A DNA stretch of 64,000 nucleotides from positions 1,240,001 through 1,304,000 of the forward strand of contig OZ029928.1 in NCBI GenBank assembly GCA_964023275.1, read 5' to 3'. Below the pieces are notes generated by a model. It saw only the letters and a list, made by a program, of their open reading frames with translations, was not told the origin of the DNA and ran no database searches. The DNA comes from Norana najaformis (taxonomy: Eukaryota; Annelida; Clitellata; Crassiclitellata; Hormogastridae). A program made the translations under genes and the position numbers. This document shows, piece after piece, positions 57,652 to 64,000 of the stretch (within the stretch, counting starts at the first letter, position 1; the number at the start of each line of letters is the position of its first letter).

Positions 57652-58336
57652 ACTTTTCCTGAACATAGGCTCCACCCAAATAAGCCGCCTTCAAGCCATC
57701 CAGAATGCTCTTGCTCGTGATGTCACCAAAACCCCCAATACCATCAAATCGCTTCACTGGATTAAAAAACCTGAACGAATCGAGTACAAAGTCCTATCAC
57801 TTATGTACCTACCTACAACACACTTCAATCCTGCCAACCCTCCTATCTTGGTGTGAATTATTTACAATCCAACCACTTAGCTCAACCCGCTCATCCTCTG
57901 CCCTAACTCTTCTCCGCCTGTCCGTCAACTCGTCCTTAAAATTTGTTAATCGCTCCATAGCCACAGCTGATCCGCCACTCTGGAATAAACTTTACCCCGA
58001 AATGCGACCGTTATCTCATCCATTACACAAACTCATCCATGCTCCACCGCTTGCAATTTCTGCTTCGGCCTTTCACGCAAAACTAAAAACATTCCTCTTT
58101 CACAAATCCTATCCTGACTCTCGTTCTTCCTTTTATCTCTCTTTTAGCTCCAATCTCAAACACCACTCACCGTAGCTGCCACGTTGTCTCTCTACCTGAC
58201 TTCTGGATCTTGACCTGGTACCAAAGCCTTTTTGCCTATCGATTTTTTGTTTTGTTTTATATTATGGTGGTCCCCGTGACGTGGGTTTCGTTGGGCGTTG
58301 TAGAAATCTCGGGATTACGATTACCGTTACAATACA
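57652..58336 (+). mobile_element. 5'-truncated CR1/L2-like LINE with 17-bp TSD
   Basis: Perfect target duplication AACTGCGCACCTTCTTC at 57635-57651 and 58337-58353. The coding remnant (RLQAIQNALARDVTKTPN ... SLHWIKKPERIEYKVLSLMY, then PPLWNKLYPEMRPLSH and KLKTFLFHKSYPDS) is the C-terminal end of a LINE RT ORF, with a frame change in the middle. The tail is GTTGTAGAAATCTCGGGATT followed by ACGATTACCGTTACAAT. The exact TSD indicates a recent insertion, opposite to gene B in its intron. Confidence 0.9.
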
Positions 58337-58353
58337 AACTGCGCACCTTCTTC

Positions 58354-58856
58354 GTTGGGTCTCATGGATGACTGCGATAGGATAGATGTGTGCCCTTCTG
58401 GAGATGCGTGCACTAAAATTAAGTGGCATGGTAAACAGCCGACATTACTATTCAAAAGGCGAATGCAGTGAGGAAATTAGGTAAACTTTTTATCACTAAA
58501 TACACATTAAGACAACAGATAAAACAGAAAACGTGCCTTAATTTGAAAAGAATCGATTGCGAAATAGTTCAAATTTAATCTACTATAATTTTTATGGTAA
58601 AAATCGTAATTTTTGGCCCGATCGAAATCCCATGAGTCAGGAAAATCAGAAGTAAGGCTACTGTAAGAAAATAAGTGGGAACAGATGAATCTTAAGTTTA
58701 CACTTGATTGACATTAAAGAACTGACAAAATGGTCAGAAATGATGTTCAGTAAACTTGGATCACCTAGGCCAAGGTAAAAGCGTGCAGATATTAACAATT
58801 TATTGCATGATACTTTGTCGGTATCAAAAGATGAAATAAAATCATATCTTACGTAC
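58354..58856. other. Gene B intron (Ig4 to TM)
   Basis: AT-rich, nothing recognised. The part next to Ig4 is alignable with gene A downstream of 38917 but diverged. Confidence 0.4.
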
Positions 58857-59144
58857 AGCAATCCGTCACTCTTATGCTTTTGGCTGCAGTCGTGTTTGTC
58901 ATGAGATTAATTTGGGTAGAAGGTCGACAGGTGTAGTTGTCACTCGCTGTTGCGTTGAAAGAAGAAGTGCTGCTTAATATATTTCCATACCCATCTACCC
59001 ATGTGATGGTAGGCAAGGGATAGACATGGGTCACTTCACAGAACAGGTTAACATGAGAACCCTTCACACAACTACAAGAATTAGTTCCATTGTCACAATT
59101 TGCGTCCGCGGAATAAATCCGGATGTTATCCGTCTTCGCAGAGA
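58857..59144 (-). CDS. Gene B: Ig4 exon
   Basis: A 288-nt exon, phase 1-1: acceptor ttttattttcag, donor GATTGCT/GTACGT. Cys-rich start (ADANCDNGTNSCSCVKGS) and Ig core HVNLFCEVTHVYPLPTITW, SDNYTCRPSTQI, end IRVTDC. About one residue in five differs from gene A in the Ig core (for example IDDYENV against VDGYGNI), far more than in Ig1 or Ig2. It is the membrane-proximal domain, joined to the TM exon in phase 1. Confidence 0.85.
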
Positions 59145-59279
59145 CTGAAAATAAAACAAAATGTCCTTTAACTTACATTCCTGTTTCTTAAGTGCACATG
59201 TACAACTTTTAACAAAAAAACAAGATAATGCGATTTTTGCTAATTTTTGAGAATTCATTTTATCTATAGCCTCGTTTAA

Positions 59280-59505
59280 CTCCCGCCGTTCTGACCGATT
59301 GCTTTTCTAGACTCCACATGCATGCCCACCAAACAACAGCCCAAGTGTCTTATCTAGTAATTTTTGAGCCGTTAATAATCGCATTACGGCGAGTACCGGC
59401 TCGAGAGTCCTCTCAGACGGTTACTGTGTATGGACGTCGAGCAAGTTCTTCCTTCACAATGGCTCAGCGCCATCGATTGATGTTTAGTCATTAGTTAGTG
59501 GCACA
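59280..59505 (+). mobile_element. SINE-like repeat (shared with gene A)
   Basis: The same element at the same intronic position as 39345-39575, so inherited through the duplication. Confidence 0.5.
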
Positions 59506-59738
59506 AATAAAAATAATCCAAGTACAGCATCTCAGGGCGATTGATACGTGTTAATCTTTGAAAAGTCACTGGTTGGGACAACAAATCTTCTGCATTATTT
59601 AATAAAAGCATTCAGCTACAAAATACTTTCTTTTCCTCTCTGGAACTACGTCTGCAAGTACGCCAATATGCCAGCAAAAACCCAATTCATTGTTTGGCAT
59701 GGAAGAAATGGACATTGTGAAAACTAAGACAATGCGAT

Positions 59739-60815
59739 TGTAATTGTAATTGTAATTGTAAACGAACATTTATAAAGCGCCACTTAGGAAACAGTGGCGC
59801 TCCCGACTTGAACAAACAAAAAGGATTTCAGGCGTTTGCGAGACTGGGTAGGAGAGAGACTAAGTAACTGAAGCCGCAGGTCAAGAGGAAGGCAGTTCCA
59901 GCTGGAAGGGCCAACAAAGGCAAAGCTCCTGGACTGGGCAGTTGTAGTGCGGACGCGAGGGACTACCAAAAGACCACGGGTAGCTGAGCGAAGGGAGGCA
60001 TGGGCAGGCAACGAGGAAACCGGAATACAAAAAGAAGTTAAGTAGGACGGAGCAGAGCCTAGAAGGCAGTTGCGCATAAGGATAAGAATCTTAAACTGGA
60101 TCCTTTGACTGACAGGAAGCCAATGAAGTGAATCACGAATAAAAGTAGATATATGGGCAGACTTTGGAAGACCACCGATAAGGCGTGCAGCAGCATTAAG
60201 TATAGACTGAAGCTTGGAGGTGTTAATTGCAGAAAGTCCAATATAGGCAGCATTGCCAAAGTCAATCCTAGTGCAAATCAGGGCATGGACCAAGGTAGTG
60301 ATCGCATGAAGAGGAAGCGAGTGACGAATAGAGCGGAGTTGTCGTAGGTGGTAAAGACAAGAGCGGGAGATATTATTTACATGGTCAGTCAGAGAAAGAG
60401 TTTGATCCAGGGTGATTCCGAGGTCACGGACTGAGGAAGAGAAGTGGATATGAGGGAAATTAGAGGAAAGGGAACTAAAGTCAATTTTGCCAAGCTGGAC
60501 ACGGCCACCTAGCCAGATATATTGAGTCTTATCAGGATTAAGACAGAGGCGGTTAGAAGACATCCAGAGATCTAGAACAGAGGTGGCCTCAAGGATCCGC
60601 TCAACCATCAGAGTGGCTGAGGCAGCCGGGCCATGAGTAAAGGATTGAGTGTCATCAGCATATTGGTGAGACGAAACACCCAAGGGAAGAAGTATACTGG
60701 CCAGGTCAGCAGTATACAGGATATATAGAAGAGGTGCAAGTACCGAACCCTGTGGAAGACCATAGGGAATGTGAGTCCTGGCAGAGCGAGTGGGCCCAAA
60801 AATAACAGAAAGGGA
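59739..60815 (-). mobile_element. 5'-truncated CR1/L2-like LINE, intact remnant ORF
   Basis: One open frame of about 340 codons from the 60815 end to 59784. It has YGLPQGSVLAPLLYILYTAD and HQYADDTQSF (catalytic DD), FSSSVRDLGITLDQTLSLTD, AARLIGGLPKSAHISTF, LHWLPVSQRIQFKILILMRN and SFAFVGPSSWNCLPLDLR. The 3' end is GGCGCTTTATAAATGTTCG then a TTACAA hexamer run. A short GCGAT duplication flanks it (59734-59738, 60816-60820). The gene A intron is empty at this point (near 39765), so it inserted after the A/B duplication. Confidence 0.9.
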
Positions 60816-61104
60816 GCGATGTCATAACTGTAATACATGTTATAAGTGCATCGCATTACGTTATATATTGTGGTTTTTTCAGCTTGTTTGGATACATTTT
60901 AAGACTGACATCAGTTGCATCTGACTCCTATTAAATATTTGAGGTGTACTTTTTAAGTGTCGATTTTAATAATTTTCTCACATTTATTACCAGAAGTCAA
61001 ATTCATCGGAAGTAATACTATTACAAAATCTTGGTAAAATATATTATACATAATTCAAGAGCCTGACGAATAATGTTGCATTCATCTGCAGAAACAAAAC
61101 TTGC

Positions 61105-61377
61105 CACATTGACGAGGTTGGCTGATGCCAGTAGTATAAGCTGCAGACGATGAATTGACTTTGTTAGACACAGTGCATTGGTAAGTTCTGTTGTCATCTG
61201 CCAATGCCAAAACGTTGTTAGTGGCAACTACATTCCTTGTTATTACATCCGTCCATGTGTAACTGGCCGATGGGTTGGCAGAGGAATTACAGGTTAGTTC
61301 AATGAACGAACAGACGATATCGCTATTTGCTGTCACGTTCACTGTTCTGCGAGAAATGTTAGGAGTCGTTGGTCCGT
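61105..61377 (-). CDS. Gene B: Ig3 exon with GC donor
   Basis: A 273-nt exon, phase 1-1: acceptor ttcaattgctttag. It ends SQPRQC and then G/GCAAGT, so the donor would be of the rarer GC-AG type; the gene A copy has GTAAGT at the same place. Core IELTCNSSANPSASYTW and NRTYQCTVSNKV. The frame is intact. Differences from gene A cluster in the central third of the exon. Confidence 0.8.
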
Positions 61378-62016
61378 CTAAAGCAATTGAAGCCATTTTG
61401 ATCTCTTTAGAATACCATAACTACCACATCTATAATTCGAAACACTCCCTAAAAACTATTTCTCTGCAATGTAAAAACCCGCAATCTCATTCTAAATGAA
61501 AAGACAAGAAAGCAAATTCCTGACCGCGCATAAAGCTGCTGTTTCCTAATAGTTTCTAAATTTTCTTAGAAGTGAGACACTGACCAACTGATTGCCTAAC
61601 GCCATCGACTTATGCAAGTAAGTAGGAACACGGGGTTAAAGAAATTTATAAAAATAAATAAAAGAAACAAACTGCAGACGGGCAAATTATTCCATCACTT
61701 CCAAAACATTTATAAAAGAGCCTGGAATTAGGATTCTAGACAATTGACGATTAAATATGCTAACCGAAAGAATTAAGAATTAGTCTATATGAAAGTGCAA
61801 GTGTTCAACTGGTTGTCTTTTTCAAGTCTTACGATAACTGACCCAAATGTGTTATAGCATTTTCTATTACTGGACCAGAATTGACCCAAAACTAGTACAC
61901 CGAATGTATGGCGTTGATAAATCGCAATATTTTATACTGCAATTATAATAAAAATGCATTATATGAAATTATATTTGAAAATGAGTGTAGCTTTAATTGA
62001 CAACAACACAACTCAC
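61378..62016. other. Gene B intron (Ig2-Ig3)
   Basis: Nearly identical to the gene A intron. It preserves the empty site of the foldback element (TATAAAAG at about 61713-61720). Confidence 0.6.
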
Positions 62017-62364
62017 AGTAGATCCCAGTGATTGGATAAGTTGCTCCTATGTAGACGTTCGATGGTGCGTTGAAAGCTGAATCGGGTTTATTTGCAGGTG
62101 GCAGGAATTGTGCTGTGCAGTCGTACGACGGAATTCCAGCTCTTGTTGCAAAAACGGTTACTGAAGAAGTAACGGAGACGTTTGTTTTTGCAGTAACAGC
62201 ATTTGGAATGCTTATTCCAGATGTCGTCCAATTGAGATTCGGTGCAATTGGAACGGATATCAATGTTTCTGAGGCTGTTCTGTACTCCACAGCGCAAGTC
62301 ATTGTCAGCTGATCGCCCTCTACCACCTCTGAACGATTGTTCACCATCGGTGGACCAGAGGAAC
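62017..62364 (-). CDS. Gene B: Ig2 exon
   Basis: A 348-nt exon, phase 1-1: acceptor gtgatcttttag, donor TACT/GTGAGT. Core VEGDQLTMTCAVEY, NLNWTTSG, RAGIPSYDCTAQF; ends GIYC. It has the same length and splice sites as gene A, with about 94 percent residue identity by direct reading. Confidence 0.85.
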
Positions 62365-62995
62365 CTAAAAGATCACAAAACAACGATACTGTTACGCAAA
62401 TACGGAATAAATCTTAAGCCTCGATAAAGATATATAAATCTGAATATTCAATAAGCGTCAATAACAGTTCTCAAAAACGCTGGAACATGGTTATCTGACA
62501 TTTCTAAAAAGGGGCATTTTCTGTTTAGCTAAAAATATTTATTACGCATCAGTCGGGAGTTAACTTTTCAACAGAAGACTGTTCAAGAAAGCCCCTCAAA
62601 TGAACGAGAAAGTTCGCCGTGCTCGAGTAGGAGTACGGAAGGGCAGGGCAATAATGTCCCAACACGCTACAGGACGCACCAATAGTTCACCTGGCTTACC
62701 TAATACCGGAAGACATGATCAATTTGATAGTACAAACCATTTTACAGAATTGGGCGAAAACTGACAATTTGGGTGAAAATTTACAATTCCATGCAACATA
62801 TTTATTTAACCAGCCGGCATTAGCAAAAGAAAACAGTAAATATTATTGTAAAAGGCTTGATAGTTTAAGAATGGGTGCTAACGCCTATAATTATTAAAAA
62901 GACAGACACAGAGTGATTGCGATTGTTTTTCTTTTAACACAGATTGTAGCGTAAAACGTAAACGTTAAACCGTATGACAGTTGATTGCTACTTAC
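62365..62995. other. Gene B intron (Ig1-Ig2)
   Basis: 0.63 kb, nothing recognised. Confidence 0.5.
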
Positions 62996-63307
62996 TTAAA
63001 ACTGTTAGGACTGCATACTTTGGTGTCAAGGTCAAATCTTGACATGAGTAGATTCCACTTTCTTGTAGTGAAGGATTTAAGATGATCAGATTGCACGTGT
63101 TACTTCCTTGTCCTTCACCACGGTACCTCGATAAGTAGTTTGACGAAACGCTACAAGATGATCCTAGTTCTATGAGAATAACGTCCTTCCCAGGCTCTCC
63201 AAATTTCCACCCAGGAACACTGTTATTACCAGAACAGTTCAGATACGTCTGGCTGCCGACTTTAGTTGCAGTGTTCTGAGGAGGTGAAGTTATCGCGCCT
63301 TTGACTT
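62996..63307 (-). CDS. Gene B: Ig1 exon (V-type)
   Basis: A 312-nt exon, phase 1-1: acceptor ttaattatatttgcag, donor TTTTAA/GTAAGT. It has the same V-like core as gene A (YLNCSGNNSVPGWKF, LQESGIYSCQ) with the extra GSSC/NTC pair. The visible differences are FGEPGKDVI against FGQQGKDVV. From this exon to the stop at 56715 gene B is open for about 525 codons. The exon before it (leader) is outside the window or unrecognised. Confidence 0.85.
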
Positions 63308-64000
63308 CTGCAAATATAATTAAAAGTTCACTAAGCTGAATATTGTGACTGTCATTAACCTCCTTCACCTGTTTTCAGCTTTTTCATGTCAGCATCTCTG
63401 ACTGAAATCCCATTCTCAATGTTTGCTCTGGATTGAACTCGATTCTAACCGTTCTTATTAAGGAATGCTTTGATGTTTTGAACCCTGTCTTTCTCTTTAT
63501 TGTCAACCTCTCCCTTGCTGAAGATTGCTTTCCTTCTTGCCACATCCATGCTCTACCTAATTCTCAAGAAGTAATGATTTTAGAATGTAGTTTTCCTTAG
63601 AAGCGACTATCTATTGATACCTCGTGCAATGCGATAGAGGCGTTGTATAAGTTTCCTGATTAGAATTAGAATAGTGACCACTTTAATTAATCACTGTCGA
63701 CAGTTTTATTCACTAAGCGAATCTATCATCTAGTTTACTAAGTTATGCATTTCTACCTGCTAACTCAACTTTAATTAGTGTTCAACTGCTGCAGCTGATT
63801 AGGTCTATAGAAACACACTGACTAATGTTGCCCTAATTCGGCTGTTGTCGTTGCTTATACCCAATGCAACACGGGCCGGGAACTCTTAGCCTGGTGTCAA
63901 GTGTCAACTCTGAATGGGACTTCATTTGTTGGACTCTACCTGTGTTTCGAAGCCCGTCATTGGTGACGTTTTCAGTTATGTATGCCTCATTTTTTATAGA
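63308..64000. other. Region upstream of gene B Ig1
   Basis: No signal-peptide exon recognised on the minus strand. 63420-63560 is the inverted partner of the repeat at 37409. The remainder is unassigned. Confidence 0.4.

Noticed and set aside
63360-63400. Candidate leader exon for gene B (ATG AAA AAG CTG AAA ACA before GTGAAG, minus strand)
   Set aside because: No hydrophobic core, so it does not look like a signal peptide.

Overview
The window is animal nuclear DNA: AT-rich, with short phase-matched exons, GT-AG introns and a dense load of LINEs, SINEs, DNA transposons and one LTR. The mix suggests a marine invertebrate. The sequence alone does not fix the phylum; cnidarian, lophotrochozoan and invertebrate deuterostome all remain possible. 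GC is mostly in the mid-30s percent by eye, apart from a GC-rich minisatellite near 22.7-23.5 kb.

The host content is a cluster of three related immunoglobulin-superfamily membrane receptor genes, called A, B and C here. Gene B (minus strand, 63307 to 56715) is the cleanest: four Ig-domain exons, one transmembrane exon and one tyrosine-rich tail exon, all open and nearly all joined in phase 1. Gene A (minus strand, 50421 to 19153) has the same four Ig exons, a recent duplicate of those in B. Its membrane and cytoplasmic region is much larger: five related transmembrane exons (33002, 30843, 30038, 25636, 24669), several very small exons, a proline-rich tail exon and a shared tyrosine-motif C-terminus. 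Gene C (plus strand, about 598 to 9793) is an older, partly decayed paralog in opposite orientation. It keeps an intact Ig3-like exon, a membrane exon remnant and a tail exon with an ITAM-like spacing. No signal-peptide exon was found for any of the three.

Layout: 0-10 kb, gene C, with a TIR-bounded DNA transposon (7.09-9.32 kb) in its last intron. 10-19 kb, mostly non-coding, including a block (11.5-12.6 kb) homologous to 53-56 kb, which is the shared 3' flank of genes A and B. 19-33 kb, the membrane/tail exon array of gene A, interrupted by LINE and SINE copies and a probable solo LTR carrying a minisatellite. 33-38 kb, non-coding with a 1.4-kb LINE. 38.9-50.4 kb, the Ig exons of gene A with large repeat-filled introns. 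53.3-54.8 kb, a decayed hAT transposon. 56.7-63.3 kb, gene B.

Reading the genes together: these look like paired activating/inhibitory type cell-surface receptors (variable ectodomains; tails with ITAM-, ITIM-, ITSM-, SH2- and SH3-ligand-like motifs), the architecture seen in invertebrate allorecognition and immune receptor clusters. That role is inference. The most unusual feature is the tandem set of symmetric-phase transmembrane and tail exons of gene A, which would let one ectodomain be spliced to different membrane and signalling modules.
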